The notes beneath the pieces were generated by a model, which was not told the DNA's origin, did no database searches, and saw only the letters and a program-made list of their open reading frames with translations. This document shows positions 17,759-27,801 of a stretch of 64,000 bases of DNA, in pieces. The stretch is from Synechococcus sp. ROS8604 (GTDB lineage Bacteria > Cyanobacteriota > Cyanobacteriia > PCC-6307 > Cyanobiaceae), in the NCBI RefSeq assembly GCF_014279655.1, contig NZ_CP047946.1, forward strand, positions 2,728,001 to 2,792,000. The letters are read 5' to 3'. The translations under genes and the position numbers were made by a program. How positions within the stretch are numbered: position 1 is the stretch's first letter; each line of letters opens with the position of its first letter.

Positions 17759-18028
17759 TTAAGCCGCTTGTGGAGGGGTTGGAGATCCATGAGGCTGCAA
17801 CGGCAACACCAACGTTGCCCAGCGCTCTGGACGCTCCGGGCGTACTCGGCGAGAACGACGCACTCCGAAAGGAACACGAACCACGTTGGTGCCCTCAGTC
17901 ACGAGAGTATGACCTCTGCCTAATGCTGCCTGGAGGCACTCGGGGAGATCAGGCAACTGAAGAGAATCGCGTGATGGAGTTGGAGTTACCGCTCCTTGAC
18001 CGTGAATGTTGGAAATGTCGCTGCTCAT
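17759..18028 (-). CDS. Small hypothetical protein (89 aa), Pro/Arg-rich
   Basis: An 89-residue reverse-strand ORF. The start at 18028 is supported by an excellent SD, AGGAG five bases upstream of the ATG. The N-terminal half has DSLQLPDLPECLQAALG, followed by a basic RRSRRVRPERPERW segment and a Pro-rich tail. No named domain recognised. It is convergent with the 68-residue gene, 12 bases away, and lies upstream-facing relative to gcvP. Confidence 0.65.
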   Translation of the reverse strand: MSSDISNIHGQGAVTPTPSRDSLQLPDLPECLQAALGRGHTLVTEGTNVVRVPFGVRRSRRVRPERPERWATLVLPLQPHGSPTPPQAA

Positions 18029-18122
18029 GTTGTCTCCTGAGACGGAGCAATTGCCGATCAGTGTGCAAACAGGTCAGCATGCGTGGTTGAAATCGAAACG
18101 TTTATTTCCGATTTCCGTGAAC

Positions 18123-21059
18123 TTAACGCATTGCAAGGGGTTCGGCCATCTCTTCAACGCTTGGACAGGTGCAAATCAAATTTCGATCGCCATAGGCATT
18201 GTCGATGCGTGCCACAGAAGGCCAAAACTTGTTGCTGGCTTGTTCAGGAAGCGGAAATGCAGCCTGCTGCCGGCTATAAGGGCGATCCCAGCTATCCGCT
18301 GTGACCGCAGCCAAGGTGTGCGGTGCACGGCGCAGAGGATTGTTCTCCCGATCACTGGATCCGTCTTCGATTGCTGCGGCTTCAGCGCGGATGGCAATCA
18401 TCGCGTCGCAAAAGCGATCCAGTTCTTCCAAGCTCTCGCTTTCCGTGGGTTCCACCATCACCGTGCCCGCCACAGGCCAACTCACCGTTGGGGCGTGAAA
18501 GCCAAAGTCCATCAAGCGTTTCGCCAGATCATCCACTTCCAATCCAGCGGTTCGCTTCAAGCCCCGCAGATCAAGGATGCATTCATGGGCCACCAGGCCA
18601 CTCTCCCCTCGGAACAGCACGGGGTAGTGCGCATCCAAGCGACTCGCGAGGTAGTTAGCGGAGAGAAGGGCGATCGCCGTGGCCTGACGCAGGCCAAAAG
18701 GGCCCATCAAACGCAAATACATCCAGCTGATTGGCAAGATGCCCGAACTTCCCCAAGGGGCAGCAGACACGGCCTGAATGGCCTGCTCTCCACCACAGTC
18801 CATTAGGGGGTGTCCTGGCAAAAACGGCAGCAGATGTGCTGCCACCCCAATCGGACCGACCCCTGGCCCACCACCACCGTGAGGGATGCAGAAGGTCTTG
18901 TGCAAATTCAGATGACAGACATCAGCCCCAAAGGCGCCAGGCCTGCAAAGCCCCACCTGCGCATTCAAGTTGGCACCGTCGAGATACACCTGCCCTCCGT
19001 GCTCATGCACGAGCGCACAAATTTCGCGAATACGAACCTCAAACACGCCGTGCGTTGAGGGATAGGTGACCATCAAGGCCGCGAGAGATGCGCTGTGCTG
19101 CTCCGCTTTGGCGCGCAGATCCTCCACATCCACATTGCCCTCGTCATCACAGGCCACCGGCACCACGCGCATGCCCGCCATCACGGCGCTCGCTGGATTG
19201 GTGCCATGGGCACTCGTTGGGATCAAGCAAACATTTCTAGACGCCTCGCCGCGGGAGCGATGCCAGGCGCGAATCACAAGCAGACCTGCGTATTCACCCT
19301 GCGATCCGGCATTGGGCTGGAGCGACACACCAGCAAAACCGGTGAGTGCCGCCAACCAGGTTGAGAGGTCTTGAACCATCCGCTGGGACCCCTGCTGCTG
19401 ATCGAGCGGAGCGAAGGGATGCATCGCCGCAAACTCCCGCCAACTCACAGGCACAAGCTCTGAAGCCGCATTGAGCTTCATGGTGCAACTCCCCAGGGGA
19501 ATCATTCCGTGCACCAAGGAAAGATCCTTACTCACCAATCGCTGGATGTAGCGCATCAGCTCGGTTTCACTGTGGTAACGGTGAAACACCGACTGCTGAA
19601 GCCAGGGCGCTTGGCGAGAGGGAACGCCACTTAGAGGACCATCCGTGCTCAGCTCGCCGAGATCCGTTGGGACTGGAGCCTCCACCGCTTGTGCCAAGAC
19701 CGCGATGAGACGCTTGATTTCGTCCGAATCCGAGAGTTCATCCAGGCTGATTCCAAAGCCCTTAGCCGTCTCGACTGAGGCTCCGTCAGGCAAGACACGG
19801 AGATTGATGCCTTCGCGTGCTGCCAGGCGATGGACCTGGGGAGCCATCGATCCGTAGACATCAAAACTGTCAAAGCGAGGCGCGGCCTCAAGCGAATAGC
19901 CCAACTGACGCACCGCCTCTTCAAGCTGAAGACGTAGTGCCACCAGCTTGTGCGCCATCGCTTCCAGCCCTTCAGGGCCGTGATGAATGGCATAAAACGA
20001 CGCCATCACAGCCAGCAGCACTTGGGCCGTACAAATGTTGCTCGTGGCTTTGTCGCGTCGAATGTGCTGCTCGCGGGTCTGCAAGGCCAACCGAAACGCT
20101 GGCTGGCCATCCGCATCGCGAGACTGGCCGACAATCCGGCCGGGCACCTGGCGGCGAAACGCATCGCGGGTGGCAAAAAACGCGGCATGGGGGCCGCCAC
20201 CGCCCATGGGCACTCCAAAACGCTGGGTGCTGCCAACAGCGATGTCGGCACCGAGCTCACCAACCGGTGCCAGCAACACCTGGGCAAGGGGGTCCACGGC
20301 CACGGTGACAAGGGCACCGCTGTCATGGGCAGCAGCGATGCAGGCGGAGGGATCCCAAAGCCGCCCACAACGTCCTGGCAATTGGAGCAACACCCCAAAG
20401 ACATCGTCTCCCCAGCGGAACGACTCGGGCTCCACCACCTCCAGCTCCACCCCAATCGGTAGGGCCCTGGTTTGCAACACGGCCAAGGTCTGGGGCAACA
20501 CAGCTGCGTCCACCAAAAAGCGCTTGGCCTGCGGCCGGCGACAGGCGGCAAAGCTCAGGCCCATCGCTTCTGCAGCGGCCGTGCCTTCATCGAGGAGCGA
20601 GGCGTTGGCGATCGGCAAGCCAGTGAGCTCACTGATCAGGGTCTGAAAATTGAACAACGCTTCCAGGCGACCCTGAGCGATCTCAGCTTGGTAGGGCGTG
20701 TAGGCCGTGTACCAAGAGGGGTTTTCGAGCACCTGACGCTGAATGACCGCTGGCGTCACGGTGTCGTAGTAACCAAGACCGATCAGCGATCGCCTGAGCT
20801 GATTGGTGTCAGCCAAGCCACGCAGCTCCGCCAGAGCACTGGCTTCCGTACACCCTCGGGGAAGGTCCTCAACAGGAGGAAGTGCATCAAAAATATTGGC
20901 CGGAACAACCGCACGCAGAAAGGAATTGAGATCCTCAAACCCCAGCGCCTTCAACATCCGTTGTTGCGCCTGATCCCCGGGTCCGACATGCCGGCTCACG
21001 AATGGAGACAGGGTCTCTGCCACCGACGCGTCAGACACACGCTGTTCAAGCAAGGTCAA
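18123..21059 (-). CDS. gcvP: Glycine dehydrogenase (decarboxylating), P-protein
   Basis: A 978-residue PLP enzyme that decarboxylates glycine and passes the aminomethyl group to the lipoyl arm of GcvH, acting in photorespiratory glycine recycling. Both halves of the single-chain P-protein are present. The catalytic lysine is K721 in [18 protein letters not shown]. Other signatures are [11 protein letters not shown] and [14 protein letters not shown]. The length is normal. It is the last gene of the operon 22842 to 18123, about 70 bases after gcvH. Confidence 0.97.
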   Translation of the reverse strand: MTLLEQRVSDASVAETLSPFVSRHVGPGDQAQQRMLKALGFEDLNSFLRAVVPANIFDALPPVEDLPRGCTEASALAELRGLADTNQLRRSLIGLGYYDTVTPAVIQRQVLENPSWYTAYTPYQAEIAQGRLEALFNFQTLISELTGLPIANASLLDEGTAAAEAMGLSFAACRRPQAKRFLVDAAVLPQTLAVLQTRALPIGVELEVVEPESFRWGDDVFGVLLQLPGRCGRLWDPSACIAAAHDSGALVTVAVDPLAQVLLAPVGELGADIAVGSTQRFGVPMGGGGPHAAFFATRDAFRRQVPGRIVGQSRDADGQPAFRLALQTREQHIRRDKATSNICTAQVLLAVMASFYAIHHGPEGLEAMAHKLVALRLQLEEAVRQLGYSLEAAPRFDSFDVYGSMAPQVHRLAAREGINLRVLPDGASVETAKGFGISLDELSDSDEIKRLIAVLAQAVEAPVPTDLGELSTDGPLSGVPSRQAPWLQQSVFHRYHSETELMRYIQRLVSKDLSLVHGMIPLGSCTMKLNAASELVPVSWREFAAMHPFAPLDQQQGSQRMVQDLSTWLAALTGFAGVSLQPNAGSQGEYAGLLVIRAWHRSRGEASRNVCLIPTSAHGTNPASAVMAGMRVVPVACDDEGNVDVEDLRAKAEQHSASLAALMVTYPSTHGVFEVRIREICALVHEHGGQVYLDGANLNAQVGLCRPGAFGADVCHLNLHKTFCIPHGGGGPGVGPIGVAAHLLPFLPGHPLMDCGGEQAIQAVSAAPWGSSGILPISWMYLRLMGPFGLRQATAIALLSANYLASRLDAHYPVLFRGESGLVAHECILDLRGLKRTAGLEVDDLAKRLMDFGFHAPTVSWPVAGTVMVEPTESESLEELDRFCDAMIAIRAEAAAIEDGSSDRENNPLRRAPHTLAAVTADSWDRPYSRQQAAFPLPEQASNKFWPSVARIDNAYGDRNLICTCPSVEEMAEPLAMR

Positions 21060-21127
21060 AAGGCCGGATGCGGAGAGGGCGACTGTAAGGAAGTCCCCGC
21101 CGCATTGACGGCCTAATCAAGCCTCGG

Positions 21128-21541
21128 TTAGGCAGCCGCCACCTTGGCGGAGTAGGTCGCTGAATCCATCAACTCCCCAATCTGGGCTGGATCTGACGGG
21201 CGGATGACCAAGAGCCAACCCTCCCCATGAGGATCGTTTTGAAGCTCCTCAGGATTGGCCAACACCGCTTCATTGCGCTGCACCACTTCGCCCGTAATCG
21301 GCGCGTACATCTCCTCAACGGCCTTCACCGATTCCACCGTTCCAAAGCTGGTTCCACGGCTGAGCTCAGACCCCAGCTCAGGCACATCCACAAACACAAT
21401 GTCGCCGAGCTGATCCACGGCGTAGGCGCTCAGGCCAACCCTCACGAGCTCCGCTTCCTGCCGGACATATTCATGACTGTCGGCGAACCGAAACTGGTCG
21501 GGAAAGTCGAAGGCCATCGGGCCAGGAGATGCGGTTGTCAC
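21128..21541 (-). CDS. gcvH: Glycine cleavage system H-protein
   Basis: A 137-residue lipoyl carrier that shuttles the aminomethyl group between P- and T-proteins. The lipoylated lysine is K73 in GTVESVKAVEEMYAP. Family features DSHEYVR, LGDIVFVDVPELG and DPHGEGWLLVIRPSD are present. The ATG at 21541 overlaps the stop of the upstream PLP-enzyme gene; an ATG at 21517 is an alternative start. Confidence 0.96.
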   Translation of the reverse strand: MTTASPGPMAFDFPDQFRFADSHEYVRQEAELVRVGLSAYAVDQLGDIVFVDVPELGSELSRGTSFGTVESVKAVEEMYAPITGEVVQRNEAVLANPEELQNDPHGEGWLLVIRPSDPAQIGELMDSATYSAKVAAA

Positions 21542-22842
21542 CCAGTCTGCGCCAGATCAACCCAACCTGCCGTCCGCAACGCGCAAAGGGCCTTGATCAG
21601 TGCCAGTTCAACATGGGCGCGATGGGTTCCACCTTGCACGTAGAGATTGAAGGGCTCTCGCAGGGGAGCATCCGCCGAAAATTCACTGGTGCTGCCATCG
21701 ATGAAGGTGCCGCCGGCCATCACCAAATCACTGACATAACCTGGCATCGGCCCTGGCACCGGGTCGAGATAGGACCCCACTGGCGAGATCCCCTGGAAGG
21801 CCCGACAAATCACTTTCAAAGCATCTGGGTCTCCGATCTGCACCGCCTGAATGAGGTCACTGCGTGGCTCCCCTGCAGAGGGCTGCACTGGATAGCCCAG
21901 ATCCGCAAACACAGCCGCCACCAAATCAGCACCAATCAAGGCTTCCGCCACCATCTGCGGCGCGAGAAACAAGCCCTGCAACAGCAGGCGATGCAGGTCA
22001 AAACCACTGCCGCCCTCGCTTCCAATCCCTGGAGCTGTGAGCCTGCAACAAGCCTGTTCCACCAGCGAGGCTTTACCTGCCACGTAACCGCCGGCGGGAG
22101 CGATCGTGCCACCGAGATTTTTTATGAGTGAGCCTGCCACCAGATCGGCACCGACCTCAGGAGGTTCCCGCTCCTCCACCAGCTCTCCATAACAGTTGTC
22201 GACGAAACAAACGCAATCGGGCTGCCGCTGATGAATGCGCTCACAAAGGCGTCCAATCGTGTCGATGGAAAGCGATGGCCGCCAGCTGTAGCCACAGCTG
22301 CGCTGAATCAACACCAGCCGGCGGGGGGTTTCTAACGCCGCATCCAATGCAGCCTCATCGACCGCTCCAGAGTTGAGCAGGGGAAGTTCCTCGTAGTGCA
22401 CTCCGAAGTCCCGGAGAGAGCCCTGCCCCTCTCCCCTCAAACCAATCACCTCTTCAAGGGTGTCGTAAGGACGACCCGTAATCGAGAGCATCCGCTCTCC
22501 AGGCCGCAACACCCCGAACAAAGCGGCGGCAATCGCATGGGTGCCACTCACAAATTGGAGTCGCACAGCGGCAGCTTCAGCACCCAGCACCCTGGCAAAC
22601 ACGCGATCGAGCACCTCTCGCCCTTGATCGCCATGGCCATAACCACTTACAGACGCGAAATGCTGGGTCCCAACGCGCTCAGCAGCGAAGGCATTCAGCA
22701 CCTTTTCCAAGCGCACCGACACGCCCTCCGTGCGTTGCTCTGCCATGGGCCTGAGCCGATCTCTCGCTTGCCGAATGCGCGCTTTTGCCCACTGCTCAAC
22801 GCTCGCAGCATCCGTTGCGCCATCCCCAGTATTTGAATCCAT
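21538..22842 (-). CDS. PLP-dependent enzyme of the aluminium-resistance/methionine gamma-lyase-like family
   Basis: A 434-residue fold-type I PLP enzyme of the Met_gamma_lyase (PF06838) type, related to cystathionine gamma-lyases. The Schiff-base lysine is probably K241 in AGSLIKNLGGTIAPAGGY. Other supporting segments are FVSGTHAIAAALFGVLRPG, the cofactor-binding FVDNCYGEL and the C-terminal VQGGTHRAHVELAL. The true substrate is unknown. It is the first gene of the gcvH-gcvP operon, overlapping gcvH by ATGA. The co-translation hints at a role linked to amino-acid or one-carbon metabolism (inference). Confidence 0.88.
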   Translation of the reverse strand: MDSNTGDGATDAASVEQWAKARIRQARDRLRPMAEQRTEGVSVRLEKVLNAFAAERVGTQHFASVSGYGHGDQGREVLDRVFARVLGAEAAAVRLQFVSGTHAIAAALFGVLRPGERMLSITGRPYDTLEEVIGLRGEGQGSLRDFGVHYEELPLLNSGAVDEAALDAALETPRRLVLIQRSCGYSWRPSLSIDTIGRLCERIHQRQPDCVCFVDNCYGELVEEREPPEVGADLVAGSLIKNLGGTIAPAGGYVAGKASLVEQACCRLTAPGIGSEGGSGFDLHRLLLQGLFLAPQMVAEALIGADLVAAVFADLGYPVQPSAGEPRSDLIQAVQIGDPDALKVICRAFQGISPVGSYLDPVPGPMPGYVSDLVMAGGTFIDGSTSEFSADAPLREPFNLYVQGGTHRAHVELALIKALCALRTAGWVDLAQTG

Positions 22843-22958
22843 CTGTCCTTATTCGCACTTTTTGTGCTCAGTTCTTTTACATTCGCATCTTCCAGCCGAC
22901 TCAAGATTCGCCGATTTCTCGTCGTCTGAATCTCTAGATCCGGTGCAAGGAGACTCTT

Positions 22959-23870
22959 TTGGTTACATCCACCCCGGCTGACGCCAGCACCCAACGCGAG
23001 CTGCGCATGCGCGCAGCTGTGATGGCTCCGCGTCAGACGCTCCCCTCAACACAGCGCCGCCTTAAAGGTGGGACCACCAGCTTCATGGTGGTGATCCACG
23101 TGCTGGCAACGGTGGCCTTACTCCCACGCTTTTGGAGCTGGCAGGGGTTAGTTGCCTTCGGCGTTCTGTATTGGATGACCGTGCTTGGCGTCACCCTCGG
23201 CCTGCATCGGCTTGTGGCGCACCGCAGCTTTGAAGTGCCCGGCTGGCTGGAGAGGGTTCTTGTGGTGATGGGCACGCTGGCCTGCCAAAGCGGACCGATC
23301 GATTGGGTGGCTCTCCATCGCCACCATCACCGCTTTTCCGATCAGCCCAATGATCATCACGATGCAGGCCGAGGCTTGTGGTGGAGTCACAGCGAGTGGA
23401 TGCTGCATGACATTCCTGCTCTCAAAGAAAAGCATCGCTATGCGGGCGATCTTCTGAACGATCGTTTCTACGTGTGGCTCGACCGCTGGTTTTTAGTGCT
23501 TCAAATCCCACTGGGATTAGCGCTGTATTGGTACGGAGAGGCCGCAGGAATTCACGGAGGTGGTGTTGGCCTCGTTCTATGGGCCATCCCTTTGCGTCTT
23601 GCTGTGGTGTATCACGTGACTTGGCTGGTGAATTCCGCCACTCACGCGTTTGGCTACCGGAACTTCAACAGTCCTGATCTGTCACGCAACTGCTGGTGGG
23701 TGGCGGTGCTGTCCTTTGGAGAGGGCTGGCACAACAACCACCATGCCTATCCAGATAGCGCGCGCCACGGCTTGCGCTGGTTCGAATTTGACATCACCTG
23801 GATGCACATCCGCCTGCTGCGCAGACTCGGACTCACCCGCAAAGTGCGCCAAGCCCGCTATTCCGGCTGA
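22959..23870 (+). CDS. desC: Acyl-lipid C9-type fatty acid desaturase, first copy
   Basis: A 303-residue membrane diiron desaturase that introduces a double bond into membrane-lipid acyl chains using ferredoxin. The three histidine boxes are HRLVAH, HRHHH and HNNHH, and four hydrophobic segments are present. The start is TTG at 22959, supported by AAGGAG six bases upstream; ATGs at residues 17 and 22 are alternatives. It is transcribed divergently from the gcv operon. A paralog follows at 24662. Its last 13 bases overlap the end of the convergent HTH-like gene. Confidence 0.93.
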   Translation: MVTSTPADASTQRELRMRAAVMAPRQTLPSTQRRLKGGTTSFMVVIHVLATVALLPRFWSWQGLVAFGVLYWMTVLGVTLGLHRLVAHRSFEVPGWLERVLVVMGTLACQSGPIDWVALHRHHHRFSDQPNDHHDAGRGLWWSHSEWMLHDIPALKEKHRYAGDLLNDRFYVWLDRWFLVLQIPLGLALYWYGEAAGIHGGGVGLVLWAIPLRLAVVYHVTWLVNSATHAFGYRNFNSPDLSRNCWWVAVLSFGEGWHNNHHAYPDSARHGLRWFEFDITWMHIRLLRRLGLTRKVRQARYSG

Positions 23871-24610
23871 TCGCTCAGGGTTGCCTTAAAGGGGAGGCGA
23901 CGCCGCAATTCATCAAGAAATGCGGCTGGCGTCGCCCCGTTTTGACCATCCAGCGAGAGATAGGTGGCGTGGAGATCGAGAAACTCCCCATCAAGCTCCT
24001 CAGCTGAGTAATCACGCAGACCGGCCATGACGGCAGCGAAGCGTTCACGCCGTTGGGTTTTGCCAACCGGATAGGCGCTCATCAATTGATCGCGACACTG
24101 ACGCCAGGACTGCCCTCGGCAGAGGCAATCGGCGAGCGCTGCACTCAAAGCGGCCGCTTCCATCGGATCAATGCGCCAATCGAAACCCGGTGGCAAAGGG
24201 GCAAGGCCTACAAAAATCTCCAATAACTGGCCTGCCCCCAACGGCTTGCCGTTGGCACTGATCACGGGCACAGCGCTCACTTTGAGTACCTTGAGCAGAT
24301 CGGGATGCACCTCGGCGAGATGGTCTTGGATCGGATCCAAGCCTGCATCGAGGATCGCATTGGCCTGCCCGAGAGCCAGAAACACCTCGGGGCCGGGAGA
24401 GGCGAGCTTGCCGTTGCGCAAGTTCGAGATTTGGGAGTTGTGAACACGGCCGAGATCAAGGGCATCAGCGAGGGCTGGCAACACCTTGTGAGACCAGCCA
24501 TTGCGCTCGTGCCAGACATGGATCAAGTGCGCCATCGCCCGACGGCCCTCATCGAGCCGATCCCGGTAACCCTTGGTCACATGATCAGAAACGGCTTCCC
24601 CCTTGGTCAC
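23858..24610 (-). CDS. Hypothetical protein with N-terminal HTH-like region
   Basis: A 250-residue soluble protein. Residues about 26-75 contain LPALADALDLGRVHNSQISNLRNGKL, which resembles an XRE-type helix-turn-helix, followed by a helical body of unknown fold. The start GTG at 24610 is one option; a GTG ten codons in and an ATG at 24535 are others. It sits antiparallel between two desaturase genes. It is convergent with and overlaps the first, and is 51 bases from the start of the second. This position makes it a candidate regulator of desaturases, by inference only. Confidence 0.75.
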   Translation of the reverse strand: MTKGEAVSDHVTKGYRDRLDEGRRAMAHLIHVWHERNGWSHKVLPALADALDLGRVHNSQISNLRNGKLASPGPEVFLALGQANAILDAGLDPIQDHLAEVHPDLLKVLKVSAVPVISANGKPLGAGQLLEIFVGLAPLPPGFDWRIDPMEAAALSAALADCLCRGQSWRQCRDQLMSAYPVGKTQRRERFAAVMAGLRDYSAEELDGEFLDLHATYLSLDGQNGATPAAFLDELRRRLPFKATLSDQPE

Positions 24611-24661
24611 TTGATACGGATCCTTATTGGGTGTAGTTTATGGACATCAAGCGGATTAGGC

Positions 24662-25594
24662 ATGGTTTCAAGCACGATCAGAACTCCGTCGCCACCCAGT
24701 CGGCCGGCAGCTTCGCACCTGGCAGCAGCTCAAGCAAGACTTCTTCATCGTCCACGCAAGGGACAGCCTGCGGCCAGCCCTAAAAATCACCAGCATTCCG
24801 TCACGATTGGATTCATGATCGTGATCCACGCCCTCGCGGTTGTGGCCCTTCTGCCTGGCTTCTGGAGCTGGCCTGCTGTGACCAGCCTGCTGGTTCTGTA
24901 CTGGGTCACGGCCTGTCTCGGCGTCACCCTTGGCTATCACCGCCTCCTAACGCACCGATCCTTCCGCCTACCGCAGTGGCTGGAACGATTTTTCGCAACC
25001 TGCGGCGCCTTGAGCTGCCAACACGGTCCGATCGACTGGGTGGGGCTGCACCGGCATCACCACAAGTTTTCCGATACAGATGCGGATCATCACAACAGCC
25101 ATCGCGGCTTCTGGTGGAGCCACATGGGTTGGATGTTCCACCCGATCGAGGCCATGCCTGCGGTGCCCCGTCTCACTGGCGATCTTGTGGGCGATCCCTA
25201 CTACCGCTGGCTGAATGCTCACTTCCTCTGGCTCCAGCTCCCCCTTGGCTTGCTGTTGTTCTGGATCGGCACCGCGACAGGCGCCGGCGGTTGGGCCCTG
25301 GTGTTGTGGGGAATTCCCTTGCGCTTAGTGGTCGTATATCACGTCACCTGGCTTGTGAACTCCGCCACCCATTGCTGGGGAAATGTTGTCTTCGATAGCG
25401 GTGATGCATCACGCAACAACAAGTGGGTTGCAGCCCTCACCTTCGGCGAGGGCTGGCACAACAACCATCACGCCTTCCCCCATTCCGCACGCCACGGCAT
25501 GCAGCCGGGTCAGATCGATCTCACCTGGGAACACATCCGTCTAATGCGCGCTTTAGGGCTCGCCACCAAAGTCCGCCTACCGGTCGCGTCGTAA
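24662..25594 (+). CDS. desC: Acyl-lipid C9-type fatty acid desaturase, second copy
   Basis: A 310-residue paralog of the desaturase at 22959, sharing about 55-60% of residues by eye. The histidine boxes are HRLLTH, HRHHH and HNNHH. The start at ATG 24662 gives a Ser/Pro/Arg-rich N-terminus before the first hydrophobic segment. The same frame is open upstream into the HTH-like gene, but that part is its antisense. Marine Synechococcus carry several desaturases; having two side by side may give different chain positions or temperature responses (inference). Confidence 0.92.
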   Translation: MVSSTIRTPSPPSRPAASHLAAAQARLLHRPRKGQPAASPKNHQHSVTIGFMIVIHALAVVALLPGFWSWPAVTSLLVLYWVTACLGVTLGYHRLLTHRSFRLPQWLERFFATCGALSCQHGPIDWVGLHRHHHKFSDTDADHHNSHRGFWWSHMGWMFHPIEAMPAVPRLTGDLVGDPYYRWLNAHFLWLQLPLGLLLFWIGTATGAGGWALVLWGIPLRLVVVYHVTWLVNSATHCWGNVVFDSGDASRNNKWVAALTFGEGWHNNHHAFPHSARHGMQPGQIDLTWEHIRLMRALGLATKVRLPVAS

Positions 25595-25636
25595 GCTTCG
25601 CAATCGCTTCTCATCGTCAACCTCTTCTAAATCGCC

Positions 25637-26095
25637 ATGGCCAAGCGCGTACAAGTCGTACTCAATGAGGACATCCTCAGCCTGGGCCGTAATGGCGATC
25701 TGGTTGATGTGGCACCCGGATACGCCCGCAACTTCCTGCTTCCCTTCGGGAAAGCTGTTCCCGTCACCCCCGCGGTGATGAAGCAGGTGGAGCACCGCAG
25801 GGCCAAGGAGGCCGAGCGCCAAGCCACCCTCAAGCAGGATGCTGTGGCGTTCCGCACCGCTCTCGACACGATCGGACGGTTCACCGTGAAGAAGCAAACC
25901 GGCGGAGACGACGTGCTGTTTGGCACCGTGACCAATGGCGATGTCGCCGAAGCGATCGAAGCAGCCACCAAGAAAGAAGTGGATCGCCGCGATATCACCG
26001 TGCCCGATATCCACCGCACAGGCTCCTACAAGGTGCAGGTGAAGCTGCACAGCGAAGTCACAGCAGAAATCAATCTCGAAGTTGTTAGCTATTGA
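25637..26095 (+). CDS. rplI: 50S ribosomal protein L9
   Basis: A 152-residue two-domain ribosomal protein. The N-terminal rRNA-binding domain starts [20 protein letters not shown] and contains [17 protein letters not shown], the L9 signature. A long charged connecting helix (about 53-75) leads to the C-terminal domain. It precedes dnaB, a common order in bacteria. Confidence 0.98.
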   Translation: MAKRVQVVLNEDILSLGRNGDLVDVAPGYARNFLLPFGKAVPVTPAVMKQVEHRRAKEAERQATLKQDAVAFRTALDTIGRFTVKKQTGGDDVLFGTVTNGDVAEAIEAATKKEVDRRDITVPDIHRTGSYKVQVKLHSEVTAEINLEVVSY

Positions 26096-26156
26096 TGCTT
26101 GGCATGGCCTCACGGCCAGCCAGAGTGTGAAGACTTAACGGCGCCAAATCACTTCC

Positions 26157-27572
26157 ATGATGAGTGTCTCCCAACCCGATCACAGCGCGAGTGAAGGTGG
26201 GGGACAGCGGGGCTACGGCAAAGGCCGTCAACGCGATGAGCCCCATTTCGAAGCCCTCCCCGATTCGCTTCCGCCCCAGAACCTGGAAGCGGAAGAAGCG
26301 GTTTTGGGTGGGATCTTGTTGGATCCCGACGCGATCGGCCGGGTTGCCGACGTGCTCCAACCTGAGGCGTTTTATCTAGGAGCCCACCGGGAGATCTTCC
26401 GCACCGCGGTAATGCTCCATAGCCAGGGCAAACCCACCGATCTCACGGCGATGACCGCCTGGCTGGCGGATACGGGATCGCTCGAGAAGGTTGGCGGTAG
26501 CGGCCGCTTGGTGGAGCTGGTGGAACGGGTGGCCTCCACGGCCTCGATCGAACAGGTGGCCAGGCTGGTGATGGACAAGTTCCTGCGCCGGCAGCTGATC
26601 CGCTCGGGCAATGAAGTGATTCAGCTGGGCTTTGACCAAAGCCTGCCGATGGAGCAGGTGCTGGATCAAGCCGAACAGAAGATTTTCGCCATCAGCCAGG
26701 AGAAACCGTCCAAAGGCCTCACACCCACCGCCGAAATCCTTACCAGCACGTTCAACGAAATCGAAAGCCGGTCACTTGGCACCTCGGTGGCAGGCATTCC
26801 GGTGAACTTCTACGACCTGGATGCGATGACCCAAGGACTGCAGCGCAGTGACCTGATCATCGTGGCGGGACGCCCAGCGATGGGCAAAACCTCGATCGTG
26901 CTCAACCTGGCCAAAAACGTGGCGCAATTACACAACCTTCCGGTGTGCATGTTCAGCTTGGAGATGAGCAAAGAACAACTCACCTACCGGCTGCTCTCGA
27001 TGGAGGTTGGCATCGAAGCGGGCCGCCTGCGCACCGGCCGGCTGCAACAGGAGGAATGGCCCTTGCTGGGCCAAGGCATCAACACCCTGGGGCAATTACC
27101 GATGTACATCGATGACAAGCCCAACTCAGGGGTGCTCGAGATGCGCTCGCTCTGCCGGCGGCTGATGGCCGAACAAGGAAAAGAACTTGGCCTGGTGGTG
27201 ATTGATTACCTGCAGCTCATGGAGGGATCCAGCCCCGACAATCGAGTGCAGGAAATCTCGCGGATCACCAGGGGGCTCAAGGGCATGGCCCGCGAGCTGA
27301 ACGTGCCGGTGATCGCCCTCTCTCAGCTCAGCCGCGGAGTGGAATCACGCACCAACAAACGCCCCATGCTCAGCGACCTGAGGGAATCAGGCTCGATTGA
27401 GCAAGACGCCGATCTGGTGCTGATGATCTACCGCGATGAGTACTACAACCCGGAAACCCCAGACCGAGGCATCACCGAGGTGATCGTGACCAAGCACCGA
27501 AACGGCCCCGTTGGCACCGTGAAACTGCTGTTTGAGCCCCAGTTCACCCGCTTCCGCAACCTGGCGGCCTAG
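26157..27572 (+). CDS. dnaB: Replicative DNA helicase DnaB
   Basis: A 471-residue hexameric helicase of the replication fork. The N-terminal primase-interacting domain covers about residues 38-140 and the RecA-like motor about 205-470. Walker A is GRPAMGKTS (K244) and Walker B lies in LGLVVIDYLQLM. The conserved SQLSRGVESR and LSDLRESGSIEQDAD are present. Many cyanobacterial dnaB genes carry inteins; this one is uninterrupted. The start is ATG 26157, with a second ATG at 26160. Confidence 0.97.
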   Translation: MMSVSQPDHSASEGGGQRGYGKGRQRDEPHFEALPDSLPPQNLEAEEAVLGGILLDPDAIGRVADVLQPEAFYLGAHREIFRTAVMLHSQGKPTDLTAMTAWLADTGSLEKVGGSGRLVELVERVASTASIEQVARLVMDKFLRRQLIRSGNEVIQLGFDQSLPMEQVLDQAEQKIFAISQEKPSKGLTPTAEILTSTFNEIESRSLGTSVAGIPVNFYDLDAMTQGLQRSDLIIVAGRPAMGKTSIVLNLAKNVAQLHNLPVCMFSLEMSKEQLTYRLLSMEVGIEAGRLRTGRLQQEEWPLLGQGINTLGQLPMYIDDKPNSGVLEMRSLCRRLMAEQGKELGLVVIDYLQLMEGSSPDNRVQEISRITRGLKGMARELNVPVIALSQLSRGVESRTNKRPMLSDLRESGSIEQDADLVLMIYRDEYYNPETPDRGITEVIVTKHRNGPVGTVKLLFEPQFTRFRNLAA

Positions 27573-27603
27573 GGAATCAATCGGTACGTGGATTGGTCGC
27601 ATT

Positions 27604-27795
27604 TTGCTTTTGGGCGTGGGCTCGTCCTACATCTGCCGTTGGATGCTTAAACCACAACGGCATCGCAACTACGTTGCTGGATGGCTGAAAGCTCTTCGCA
27701 AAACCACCGGTTGGCTGCCGCGTGGTCGTGGCAAGGTGAGGCGATTCGGGATCCGCATGTTTCGCTCCACACTCAGTCCAAGCAACCGCCAATAG
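27604..27795 (+). CDS. Possible small basic protein (about 63 aa)
   Basis: An open frame that runs on from dnaB in another phase. The part after about 27604 (TTG; ATG at 27643 gives 51 residues) reads GSSYICRWMLKPQRHRNYV and GWLKALRKTTGWLPRGRG. It is strongly basic with several tryptophans and looks more protein-like than the antisense frames. There is no convincing SD. Coding status is uncertain. Confidence 0.35.
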   Translation: MLLGVGSSYICRWMLKPQRHRNYVAGWLKALRKTTGWLPRGRGKVRRFGIRMFRSTLSPSNRQ

Positions 27796-27801
27796 CCAGA
27801 T

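Noticed and set aside
18006-18806. A 266-residue plus-strand ORF over the gcvP end
   Set aside because: Antisense to gcvP and to the small gene at 17759.
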